The notes: generated by a model not told the origin, from the sequence alone. DNA of 6,799 bases from JBBRWV01 sp038248985 (GCA_038248985.1 JBBRWV010000155.1:1-6799), one strand, 5' to 3'. Numbered from the stretch's first letter, positions 1-6,086 are shown. Numbers and translations are program-made.

Positions 1-2
1 AG

Positions 3-176
3 TCGGCGAACTGTTCGGCACAATCATCGGTCGGTGTCGGATTCCTAGTGCAGTTGGCCGGGGGTTGTTGTGGGGCGGGGGTGGGGAAGAAGGTGGCGGT
101 GGATTTGGGGAAGGAGGATAAGGTGTGGGCGGGGTCGATTGAGTCGAACACGGTGTTGGCGTTTGGGAAGGACTGA
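3..176 (+). CDS. C-terminal end of an unrecognised protein (partial)
   Basis: An open frame runs from the left window edge to a TGA at 174-176, giving 57 codons. From about position 48 onward the codons have the same character as the downstream genes (GTG, GCG, GGG, AAG, TTG). The last residues read VAVDLGKEDKVWAGSIESN followed by TVLAFGKD, which looks like ordinary soluble protein. The first part, with a Gly/Cys-rich stretch, is less convincing. I do not recognise a family, and no start or ribosome binding site lies within the window, so this would be the tail of a gene beginning upstream. Frame 2 also stays open to 120, which lowers confidence. Confidence 0.35.
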   Translation, partial: SANCSAQSSVGVGFLVQLAGGCCGAGVGKKVAVDLGKEDKVWAGSIESNTVLAFGKD

Positions 177-194
177 GGGATGAGGGCTGAGGTG
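174..194 (+). repeat. Three degenerate heptamers of TGAGGGN type
   Basis: Starting on the stop codon of the upstream fragment, TGAGGGA, TGAGGGC and TGAGGTG follow one another. They match in a rotated register the better-preserved heptamers inside the VWA gene at 2490-2517. Such heptanucleotide tracts occur as dispersed intergenic repeats in several bacterial groups. Confidence 0.4.
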
Positions 195-222
195 CGGTGC
201 TGGCGGGGGGACGGGGGCGCGG

Positions 223-228
223 TATAAT
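223..228 (+). promoter_or_regulatory. Candidate -10 box (TATAAT) upstream of the glycoside hydrolase gene
   Basis: A perfect TATAAT sits in a GC-rich stretch 116 bp upstream of the start codon at 344. No good -35 hexamer is visible about 17 bp upstream; the bases at 200-205 read CTGGCG. If this box is used, transcription would begin near 235. The call rests on the -10 match alone, plus its position between two genes. The rest of 177-343 holds no other feature I can support. Confidence 0.4.
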
Positions 229-343
229 TGGCGCATGGCTTTGAGCGACGCGTATGACGTGGTTTTGGGAGGCGGGTGCGATTGTTCCGGGGGTTCATTT
301 TCTATGAGCAAGTTACACGGTGTTAATTTTGTGCGGAGTGAAC

Positions 344-1999
344 ATGAAGACGCGGGCGGTGTCGGTTTATATTAATTGGTCGGCGTACGATGAGCTTTCG
401 GAAAATATCGAATTGACGGAAGAGATTGCGCTGACGCAGTTGGAGCACTTGGTGCGGCTGCGCGGGTTGGGAGTGCGGTTTGATTATTATTTGATGGATT
501 GTTTCTGGTATGCGCGAGATGGGGCGTACCGGACGTTTCGGAAGCCGCACTTTGCGGAGGGGGCGGATCGGTGGTTGAAGTTGTGTGCGGAGGCCGGGGT
601 GAAGCCGGGTTTGTGGATCGCGACGAATTCGACGTGGTGTGCGCTAGACATTGTGCCGGCGTGGAAGGATTCGGCGAGTCCGACGGGGGCGTTGTCGTTT
701 GCGGAGGGAGGTTACCGGGAGGATTTATTCAAGGCGTTGAGTGAGTGGTACGAGAAGGGGGTGCGGATTTTCAAGTGGGATTTCGCGAACTTTGGGGCGG
801 CGACGGAAGCGACGTTGAAGGTGAAGACGGCGGCGGAGATTCGGGCGGCGAATGAGGCGGCCTTGCGCGAGGCGCTGGGGAAGTTTCGGGAGGAGCATCC
901 GGAGTGTCTGCACATTGGGTACAACGGGTTTGAGCATACGAGCATTCAGGACGGGACGGGGCAGGCGTTTTGCAAGGGGATCGATCCAGTGTGGTTGGAT
1001 TATTACGAGTCGATTTATTGCGGGGATCCGAAGCCGGCGGATGTGGCGTGCGTGAATTTTTGGCGAGCGAAGGATTTGTATACGGATCACATGGTGCGGG
1101 AGTATGCGTTTAGTGATTATCCGCTGGCGCGCATCGACAATGCGGGGTTCATGATTGGGACGACGGGGACGTGTTACTACCGCAGGAAGGCGGCGTGGAA
1201 GGCGATGCTGTTGTTGTCGCTGGCGCGGGGTGGAAAGGTGAATACGTATTATGGCAATTTGGATTTGCTGAGTGATGACGATGGACGCTGGTTTGCGAAG
1301 GCGCAACGGTTGTTTTGGCCGGCGCTGGAGGGGGAGGGCGTGAAGTTGCTGGGAGGTGTGCCGGGGCGTGGGGAGATGTATGGATATGAGGCGCGGGATG
1401 AGAAGGGGACGGTGGTGGTGTGGGTGAATCCAGGGCAGGAGTTTCGGGAGGTGGGGGTGCCGGAGGGGCGGGTGCTGTTTGCGGATTCGTGGGTGCCGGA
1501 GCGGAAGGGGGGCGTTTTGCGGATGGGGCCGGAGCAGATGGTGGTGGTGGGGACGGGGGAATATGCGCGGGCGGAGTGGGACCTGGGGGTGGATGGCGAG
1601 GTGCGCATACCACGGGCGATTGCGCCGGTGCGGGCGGAGTTTGTGCAGAGCGCGAAGAAGAGCGCGGCGGAGGTGAAGGTGACGGAGACTGGGACGTGGC
1701 GGGTGATGATGCGGCAGATGCAGGCGACGGCGAAGGGGGAGATGCCCAAGCGGGTGACGGGCGGGAAGGCGCCGACGGGGAAGGCGTTGGATAAGTTGCT
1801 GATATTGCGCGTGCGGGAAGTGGGGACGGGACGGGAGTTGCCATTGCGGATTGAGTACAACAAGGTGATCTGGAGCGGGTTGTCATGGGCGGCGGGGGAA
1901 GTGGATGTGAAGGCGGGAGAGACGCTGGAGGTGGTGGGGGAGGTGACGACGGAGGAGGAGGTGCGATTGGAGATGGGACTTTTTGCGGTGAGATATTGA
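344..1999 (+). CDS. Melibiase/GH36-like glycoside hydrolase
   Basis: A 551-residue protein with no signal peptide, so probably cytoplasmic. It starts directly in a TIM-barrel-like region: YLMDCFW with Asp52 resembles the GH36 'DDGW' strand, KPGLWIATN the next strand, and RIFKWDFANF carries K144-W145-D146, the position of the clan GH-D nucleophile. R263-I-D265 resembles the GH36 'RFD' acid/base motif. From about residue 330 to the end follows a beta-rich C-terminal domain. The likely role is hydrolysis of an alpha-linked galactoside or related sugar in oligosaccharide breakdown; the substrate cannot be read from the sequence. I chose ATG 344 because GGAG at 334-337 lies 6 nt upstream. An in-frame GTG at 320 would add eight residues but has no Shine-Dalgarno. 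Compared with classical GH36 enzymes of about 700 residues it lacks the N-terminal beta-sandwich. The VWA gene follows after 80 bp. Confidence 0.65.
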   Translation: MKTRAVSVYINWSAYDELSENIELTEEIALTQLEHLVRLRGLGVRFDYYLMDCFWYARDGAYRTFRKPHFAEGADRWLKLCAEAGVKPGLWIATNSTWCALDIVPAWKDSASPTGALSFAEGGYREDLFKALSEWYEKGVRIFKWDFANFGAATEATLKVKTAAEIRAANEAALREALGKFREEHPECLHIGYNGFEHTSIQDGTGQAFCKGIDPVWLDYYESIYCGDPKPADVACVNFWRAKDLYTDHMVREYAFSDYPLARIDNAGFMIGTTGTCYYRRKAAWKAMLLLSLARGGKVNTYYGNLDLLSDDDGRWFAKAQRLFWPALEGEGVKLLGGVPGRGEMYGYEARDEKGTVVVWVNPGQEFREVGVPEGRVLFADSWVPERKGGVLRMGPEQMVVVGTGEYARAEWDLGVDGEVRIPRAIAPVRAEFVQSAKKSAAEVKVTETGTWRVMMRQMQATAKGEMPKRVTGGKAPTGKALDKLLILRVREVGTGRELPLRIEYNKVIWSGLSWAAGEVDVKAGETLEVVGEVTTEEEVRLEMGLFAVRY

Positions 2000-2043
2000 G
2001 GGTTTTGCGCGAAAGAGTGGGAACCGGAGGGGGTTGGGCGGGC

Positions 2044-2049
2044 TATACT
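2044..2049 (+). promoter_or_regulatory. Candidate -10 box (TATACT) before the VWA gene
   Basis: TATACT matches the -10 consensus at five of six bases and ends 30 bp before the ATG at 2080, which would leave a short 5' leader containing the ribosome binding site GAGGAG at 2068-2073. No convincing -35 box is visible. The 80-bp gap after the hydrolase has no clear terminator, so the VWA gene could also be read through from upstream. Confidence 0.3.
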
Positions 2050-2079
2050 TGAGGGGCGGAAGTATTTGAGGAGTTGTTG

Positions 2080-3234
2080 ATGCGCTATGCGTATGGTGAG
2101 TTTGAGGGGGAGGAGTTTCCGACGGCGGACTCGTTGTTTGGGTACGAGCAGATCATGGATTTTGTTTTGGAGTATGGGGACAAGGCGCTGGATGCGATGT
2201 CGAAGATGGATCCGGGGGATGCGGAGATTTTGGACAAGATGATGAAGGAGGGGTATCTGGACAAGGTGGCGGGGCGGTATCGGTTGACGCCGCGGGCGAT
2301 CAATGCGATGCAGCGGAAGGCGTTGATGGAGATATTTTCGAATTTGCCGCGGGGCTCGCGGGAGGGGCATCCGACGGTGAATCCGGGTGCGGGGGCGGAT
2401 CGGCTGGAGGGGACGAAAAAGTATGTGTATGGGGATCCGATCGCGGAGTTGGATTTGAATCAGACGTTGCGGAATGCGTTGAGCCGGAAGGGGTCAGGGG
2501 TCAGGGGTGAGGGGTCAGAGACGAAGTTGCCGATCGAATTGCGGGATGCGGATTTGGAGTTGCACCAGGTGGAGGGGAGTACGAGCGTGGCGTTGTGCAT
2601 ATTGATTGATATGTCGGGGAGCATGATGCGGTATGGGCGGTTTCTGTCAGCCAAGAAGGTGGCGATGGCGCTATCGGCGCTGGTGCGGCAGAGGTTTCCG
2701 CAGGACACGGTGGATATTGTGGGGTTTTATTCGACGGCGACGCGGATTCGCGAGGAGCAGTTGCCGCTGATCATGCCGAAGCAGGTGAGCACACACGAGT
2801 ACATGATCAATGTGAAGGTGCCGTTGGAGCGGGCGGGGGAGACGCATCAGCATTTCACGAATTTGCAGATGGGGTTGCAGATGGGGCGGCGAATGTTGGG
2901 GGCGCGGCAGGCGGAGCAGAAGTTGATGTTTGTGATAACGGATGGCCAACCGACAGCGCATGTGGATGGGGGGACGCTGTATTTGCAGTATCCGCCGACG
3001 CATGCGAGTTCGCTGGCGACGTTGAAAGAGGCGTTGCAGTGTGCGCGGTCGGGGATTCGGATGGCGAGTTTTGCGTTGATTGAGGATTACTATGGGATGG
3101 AGTGGGTGGAATTTGTGGACCAGATGACGCGGCTGTGCAAAGGGGTGGTTTTTTACTGTGCGAGCGGGGATCTGGCGAGCTGCGTGATGGAGAGTTATTT
3201 GAATGGGAAGCGGAAGAAGACGTACATCGCATGA
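2080..3234 (+). CDS. VWA-domain protein, COG4867-like, with intact MIDAS
   Basis: A 384-residue soluble protein with no signal peptide or membrane segment. The start is decided by GAGGAG at 2068-2073, six bases before the ATG. Residues 1-135 are charged and mostly helical. Residues about 136-148 are a Gly/Ser/Arg linker encoded by heptamer repeats. Residues about 168-380 form a von Willebrand factor A domain. All MIDAS metal ligands are present: D177-x-S179-x-S181 in LIDMSGSM, T260 in HFTNLQMG, and D288 in VITDGQPTAH. Both the VWA region and the end (FYCASGDLASCVMESYLNGK) resemble COG4867 proteins such as mycobacterial Rv0959, from memory and not aligned. Those are encoded beside a ChlI/MoxR-like AAA+ ATPase and are thought to act with it in chaperone-like or metal-insertion complexes. 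No ATPase is in this window, so the partner must be elsewhere or upstream. The exact function is unknown. Confidence 0.75.
   Translation: MRYAYGEFEGEEFPTADSLFGYEQIMDFVLEYGDKALDAMSKMDPGDAEILDKMMKEGYLDKVAGRYRLTPRAINAMQRKALMEIFSNLPRGSREGHPTVNPGAGADRLEGTKKYVYGDPIAELDLNQTLRNALSRKGSGVRGEGSETKLPIELRDADLELHQVEGSTSVALCILIDMSGSMMRYGRFLSAKKVAMALSALVRQRFPQDTVDIVGFYSTATRIREEQLPLIMPKQVSTHEYMINVKVPLERAGETHQHFTNLQMGLQMGRRMLGARQAEQKLMFVITDGQPTAHVDGGTLYLQYPPTHASSLATLKEALQCARSGIRMASFALIEDYYGMEWVEFVDQMTRLCKGVVFYCASGDLASCVMESYLNGKRKKTYIA
2490..2517 (+). repeat. Four tandem heptamers inside the VWA coding sequence
   Basis: The units are GGGGTCA, GGGGTCA, GGGGTGA and GGGGTCA, 28 bp in all. They encode residues 138-146 (GSGVRGEGS), a flexible linker between the helical N-terminal part and the VWA domain. 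Because seven is not a multiple of three, gain or loss of one unit would shift the frame ahead of the metal site. Confidence 0.8.
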
Positions 3235-3266
3235 GGGGGATTGGGGGGATAGGGGGGGTGGGGGGG
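3235..3266 (+). other. G-quadruplex-type motif directly after the VWA stop codon
   Basis: Four G runs of 5, 6, 7 and 7 bases lie at 3235-3239, 3243-3248, 3252-3258 and 3260-3266, separated by loops of only 3, 3 and 1 bases. This meets the usual definition of an intramolecular G-quadruplex on the coding strand, and so in the mRNA 3' end. No Rho-independent hairpin follows the VWA gene, so the motif could mark or protect the transcript end; that role is inference. Confidence 0.6.
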
Positions 3267-3346
3267 TAGGCTGATAATTTGAAGGTTGGGCGATTATTTA
3301 ATGGACGGACGTGCTTTTGTGGGGTAAATAGTCATTGGATATTTTG

Positions 3347-3443
3347 CCGAGGTAAAGGCTCGGTTGGGAAGAAGAGAGAATTGCGGTAAGTAGGGTGGAG
3401 AGAGAGACCCTCCCAACTTTCGCGTTTCGCGTTCGATTCCCAA
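3347..3443 (+). promoter_or_regulatory. Leader RNA module, copy 1, upstream of the first PEP-CTERM gene
   Basis: This is the most diverged copy of a structured module seen in all three PEP-CTERM leaders. A small hairpin CCGAG/CTCGG (3347-3351 with 3359-3363) abuts an outer stem TTGGGAA/TTCCCAA (3364-3370 with 3437-3443). Inside are GAAGAAGAGAGA at 3369-3380, AGGGT/ACCCT closing a GGAGAGAGAG loop, and CGCG-TTT-CGCG at 3421-3431. Unlike copies 2 and 3, no T-tract follows the last hairpin. The start codon is 182 bp further on. The remainder of the gap from 3267 to 3624 holds a CTGCC-GAC-GGCAG hairpin at 3460-3472 and the gene's ribosome binding site, and nothing else I can name. Confidence 0.5.
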
Positions 3444-3624
3444 AATGAAGCGTTGAATTCTGCCGACGGCAGTACGTAGGCGTTCAGTCGTGCATTGAAC
3501 GTGGCGTAATGTTGACGGTGTTTATCGGCGCGATGTGTTGGTGCATGAATATCCGGTCGGGCGGTCTGCGCTGTGTGGATCGTTGAACGAGCCGGGAGAG
3601 CGATAGTTTTCAGGGAGAAGAGCG

Positions 3625-4335
3625 ATGAAGTTTCAGAGAATGTTTGTAAGTGTGGCGATCGCCGGGGCGATGGCGGTGCTGGCGATGCCGGCCCAGGCGC
3701 AGGTGGCACCGACGGCACCGGTGACGTTGGAAGATCTGGTGAGCGGAAGGATTCCGACGATTACAGTGGGGGACAAGCTGTTCAGCGATTTCCGCTACAC
3801 AGCGACGGGGGACATGCCTGCGGCGTCGCTGGTCAACGTGATTCCGTTGATTGAGGCGTCTCCGGTGGCGTTGTGGGGTATTACGTTCCAGGGGGCGTTT
3901 CATGATTTTGCGGGCGGCGGGGAATCGTCGGCGACGATTCGGTACAAGGTGACGGTGACGGACAGTGATCTGGTGATTACGGACATTCATTTGCGGGGCG
4001 ACCCGAAGATTTTGCCTGATCCGCCGCTGGGCAGCGGGTTCACCACGGGCCAACTCTTAATTGATCAGGATCCGTTGGTGGAGTTGCTGGTGGAGAACGT
4101 GTCATCTCCGGCATCTGTAGTGCTTGTGGACAAGGTCGTATTGGACATTGGGTATTCGGTGCTGGACGTGGATACGTTTATCACGGCGAACGCCGACGTG
4201 GGCGTGGCGAACATTTCGTTTTTGGACACGATGTTTTCGCAGGGGCCCAGCGGCGGGGATATTCCTGAGCCGGCGAGTTTGAGCGTATTGGCGCTGGGGG
4301 CGTTGGGGCTGTTGGCCCGGCGTCGCCAGATGTAA
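3625..4335 (+). CDS. PEP-CTERM exported protein, paralog 1
   Basis: A 236-residue exported protein. A Sec signal peptide covers residues 1-25 (KFQR start, hydrophobic core, AQA before Gln26). The mature part is predicted beta-rich with conserved blocks ITVGDKLF (about 47), TGDMPAAS, LWGITFQGAFHDFAGGG, YKVTVTDSDLVITDIHLR, and DVGVANISFLDTMFSQG before the anchor. The C-terminus is a canonical PEP-CTERM signal: PEP at 214-216, a short Leu/Gly/Ala helix, then ARRRQ. In the known system an exosortase recognises this tail and processes the protein at the envelope, often together with exopolysaccharide. The start is supported by AGGGAG at 3612-3617, 7 nt before ATG. The ligand or structural role of the domain is not recognisable. 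It heads a tandem array and ends 35 bp before a Rho-independent terminator. Its codon use is G-ending like the upstream genes, unlike its two paralogs. Confidence 0.9.
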   Translation: MKFQRMFVSVAIAGAMAVLAMPAQAQVAPTAPVTLEDLVSGRIPTITVGDKLFSDFRYTATGDMPAASLVNVIPLIEASPVALWGITFQGAFHDFAGGGESSATIRYKVTVTDSDLVITDIHLRGDPKILPDPPLGSGFTTGQLLIDQDPLVELLVENVSSPASVVLVDKVVLDIGYSVLDVDTFITANADVGVANISFLDTMFSQGPSGGDIPEPASLSVLALGALGLLARRRQM

Positions 4336-4370
4336 GGAAGGCGCTTGGGAGGTGGGTGACGTTTGGGTAA

Positions 4371-4420
4371 AGAAACAGGATGCGGTGATGATGAGAATCA
4401 GAGCCGCATCCTGTTGTTTT
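4371..4420 (+). terminator. Rho-independent terminator of paralog 1
   Basis: A perfect 12-bp stem, AACAGGATGCGG at 4374-4385 with CCGCATCCTGTT at 4404-4415, encloses an 18-nt loop and is followed by GTTTT. Bases 4371-4412 are identical to 5783-5824 after paralog 2. Confidence 0.85.
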
Positions 4421-4672
4421 AGGTAGGGGGCGGCGCGGGGGCGAATGGGTTTTTATTGTCCATCTTAACATTTTAACTTTTTGACTGAAGCGATTTTTGC
4501 CGGTGTCGGCGGGGATAGTGGATGGAATGGGGCAATAAGAGGCATTTGGATGAGAGCGAGGCTGATATTTCGCAAAGGTGTTTAAAAATATTTTGGAAAG
4601 TTCCTCGACAAACACGATTCTTGAGGTAGATATTATTAGACGGTTTTGCATGCATGGCACGCTCGGCCGTCC
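4421..4672 (+). other. AT-rich upstream part of the paralog 2 leader, no gene
   Basis: No frame here has a ribosome binding site or keeps its reading frame in the matching stretch before paralog 3. Two short motifs recur there in register: TGATATTTCGCAAA at 4563-4576 (110 bp before the RNA module; 112 in the other copy) and TCGACA at 4605-4610 (68 and 69 bp). TCGACA resembles a -35 hexamer, and GATATT at 4629-4634 could be a weak -10 with an 18-bp spacer, so a leader promoter here is possible but poorly supported. Confidence 0.35.
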
Positions 4673-4743
4673 GGAAGAAGAGAGAGACAGACTGGTTGGA
4701 TGGAGAGAGAGACCCACCGACTCGCGCGTTTCGCGTTTTTTCC
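4673..4743 (+). promoter_or_regulatory. Leader RNA module with terminator-like hairpin, copy 2
   Basis: A 71-nt module 363 bp before the paralog 2 start codon. The outer stem pairs GGAAGAA (4673-4679) with TTTTTCC (4737-4743), one pair being G-U. Inside lie a GAGAGAGAC tract, GGTTGG which can pair with CCCACC with one mismatch, and a GAGAGAGAGACCC tract. The 3' hairpin GCGCG-TTT-CGCGT (4724-4736, one wobble) is followed by six T residues (4736-4741), the shape of an intrinsic terminator or attenuator. The outer stem uses the T-tract, so the two structures compete. It aligns closely with copy 3 but with single-base indels that shift every reading frame, which argues against coding. Confidence 0.55.
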
Positions 4744-4778
4744 ACATTTTTTTGTTGTGGCTTCAAGCCTTGCTTCCT

Positions 4779-4794
4779 GATGCGCTTGTGCATC
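4779..4794 (+). promoter_or_regulatory. Conserved leader hairpin before paralog 2
   Basis: GATGCG (4779-4784) pairs with TGCATC (4789-4794) around a CTTG loop, with one G-U pair. The matching hairpin before paralog 3 has a G-C pair at that place and a different loop. It is followed by the 13-nt identical block GGATTGATTCCTA at 4801-4813. Between here and 5035 the leader also shares TGGAAACCGT (4867-4876) and CATTTCAGGCGG (4921-4932) with the third leader. No gene is supported in this stretch. Confidence 0.4.
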
Positions 4795-5035
4795 TGGAGG
4801 GGATTGATTCCTAACGGTGGATTTTGACGCGTTGGGAAGAGGTTCTTTCTGCGGGGAGCATGGTGCTGGAAACCGTTGAGCAGTACCACGTGAATGCGGT
4901 ACTGGGCTTTTGGTTTCGAGCATTTCAGGCGGGGGTCGCAATATGCTCGCAGATATCCGGTTGCGGCAGTTCATGTGTAGTGAATTGACGTCAGACGGAA
5001 GGTATAAGTTTTTTTCCAGTAAAGGGAGAGAAAAC

Positions 5036-5746
5036 ATGGTATATCCGAAACTTGCACTTTCATTGGCGGTCGCCGGGTTGGCGTTCGCGGGCGCAACCAG
5101 CGTCCAGGCTGCAGTCATTGCGACGCCCACGTTGCAGCAGTTGGTCGATGGTGGCACGATCACCGTCGGCGACAAGTTGTTCAGCAACTTCACCTATTCG
5201 AAGAGTGGCGATATGCCGATCGCTTCGGATGTGAATGTGGCTTCGTTGCAGGAGCCAGGCCTGTGGGGCATCAGCTTCCAGGGTGCGTTTCATGATCTGG
5301 CGGGCGGCGGGCTTTCCGACGCCACGATTGGGTACCGCGTAACGGTGTTGGATCCGGACTTCGTGATCACCGACGCGCACCTGCGCAGCAATACGGCGCT
5401 TCTGCCGCCGTCGGGCGAGCCCTTCGCCGCGACGGGTTACATTTCGGTCACGGAGTCGTTTGTTCCCTCCTCGGGCGAGTCGTTGTTTGTGATTTACGAT
5501 GCGGACGTTCCGACCGTTAAGTTGGTCGATGAAGTTCTTTTCGCCGGCAAGGGTTACACGACGCTGGACGTGACGAAAACAATTTCGGCGGTGGTGACGA
5601 GCGAGATTGGCGTTGCCAACATTTCGTTCATTGATCAACTGTTCTCGCAAGGCGATTCCGGTGGCGGCGATATTCCGGAACCGGCCAGCTTGGGTATGTT
5701 GGGCTTGGGAGCGTTGGGTCTGCTGATGCGTCGTCGTCGGGCCTAA
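5036..5746 (+). CDS. PEP-CTERM exported protein, paralog 2
   Basis: Again exactly 236 residues. A Sec signal peptide covers 1-25 (VQA before Ala26). The mature domain carries ITVGDKLFSNFTYSKSGDMP, LWGISFQGAFHDLAGGG, YRVTVLDPDFVITDAHLR and EIGVANISFIDQLFSQG, collinear with paralog 1. The C-terminal PEP-CTERM signal has PEP at 214-216, a GMLGLGALGLL helix and MRRRRA. The likely path is Sec export, then exosortase processing at the envelope; the partner or ligand is unknown. The ATG at 5036 is chosen because GGGAGAG at 5024-5030 lies 5 nt upstream and the signal peptide begins there. A longer frame from TTG 4910 would place 42 residues before the signal peptide with no ribosome binding site. An AT-rich GGTATAAG stretch at 5001-5008 precedes the start. 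More codons end in C here than in paralog 1. Confidence 0.92.
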   Translation: MVYPKLALSLAVAGLAFAGATSVQAAVIATPTLQQLVDGGTITVGDKLFSNFTYSKSGDMPIASDVNVASLQEPGLWGISFQGAFHDLAGGGLSDATIGYRVTVLDPDFVITDAHLRSNTALLPPSGEPFAATGYISVTESFVPSSGESLFVIYDADVPTVKLVDEVLFAGKGYTTLDVTKTISAVVTSEIGVANISFIDQLFSQGDSGGGDIPEPASLGMLGLGALGLLMRRRRA

Positions 5747-5782
5747 GAAGGCGACTGTGGGGGGGGCGGAAGTAGCGCGTAT

Positions 5783-5830
5783 AGAAACAGGATGCGGTGA
5801 TGATGAGAATCAGAGCCGCATCCTTTTTTT
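5783..5830 (+). terminator. Rho-independent terminator of paralog 2
   Basis: A 9-bp stem, AGGATGCGG at 5789-5797 with CCGCATCCT at 5816-5824, has the same 18-nt loop as the terminator after paralog 1. It runs straight into a T-tract (5824-5830). It begins 36 bp after the stop codon. Confidence 0.9.
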
Positions 5831-6086
5831 GTTGGAGGGGCAGTTTGTACGGGAGGAATTGGGAATTATTACCTATTTTAACATTCGAAATTCATATTGA
5901 AGTATTTTCAGGCGTTGGCTACTTGGCCAAAGGTTGGAAATGGTTTTTAAGGGGCATATTATAGGAAGTTGTGGTGATATTTCGCAAAAATGGCTAAAGA
6001 AAATTATGAAATGGAATTCGACAGACCCCAATCTTGGGGTACATTTTAGTAGATGATTAAACGTGCCTTGGTGCGTTTGGTTGTCC
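5831..6086 (+). other. AT-rich upstream part of the paralog 3 leader, no gene
   Basis: This is equivalent to 4421-4672. It contains TGATATTTCGCAAA at 5975-5988 and TCGACA at 6018-6023, both at nearly the same distance from the RNA module as in copy 2. A perfect inverted repeat, ACCCCAA-TC-TTGGGGT at 6025-6040, lies just after TCGACA; copy 2 has only a degenerate counterpart. I see no coding sequence with a plausible start. Confidence 0.35.

Noticed and set aside
320..343. GTG start eight codons before the chosen hydrolase start
   Set aside because: No Shine-Dalgarno precedes it, whereas ATG 344 has GGAG at a normal distance.
1149..2370. Long minus-strand open frames opposite the hydrolase and VWA genes
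   Set aside because: They are Pro/Ser/Arg-rich mirror frames produced by G-rich, TGA/TAA-poor coding strands; the + strand frames carry recognisable catalytic and MIDAS motifs.
3232..3624. CRISPR, tRNA or insertion sequence in the intergenic regions
   Set aside because: No regularly spaced direct repeats, no cloverleaf and no transposase or terminal inverted repeats were seen.
4654..4670. TGGCAC resembling a sigma-54 -24 element in leader 2
   Set aside because: PEP-CTERM genes in other bacteria can be RpoN-dependent, but the -12 TTGC element is missing at the required spacing and the motif is absent from leaders 1 and 3.
4578..4814. Plus-strand 78-codon frame in leader 2 and the comparable frame at 6053-6238 in leader 3
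   Set aside because: They agree only in a short tail (HLE-x-IDS); the rest is in different frames between copies, so the DNA is conserved but not as protein.
4910..5035. Upstream extension of paralog 2 from TTG 4910
   Set aside because: It would bury the signal peptide, has no ribosome binding site, and the other paralogs start at the position equivalent to 5036.
4181..5193. Minus-strand frames reading repeated LSL/SLSL-type peptides across the leaders
   Set aside because: The peptides come from GAGAGA tracts. Copies 2 and 3 differ by single-base indels that break the shared frame, and no start with a ribosome binding site exists.
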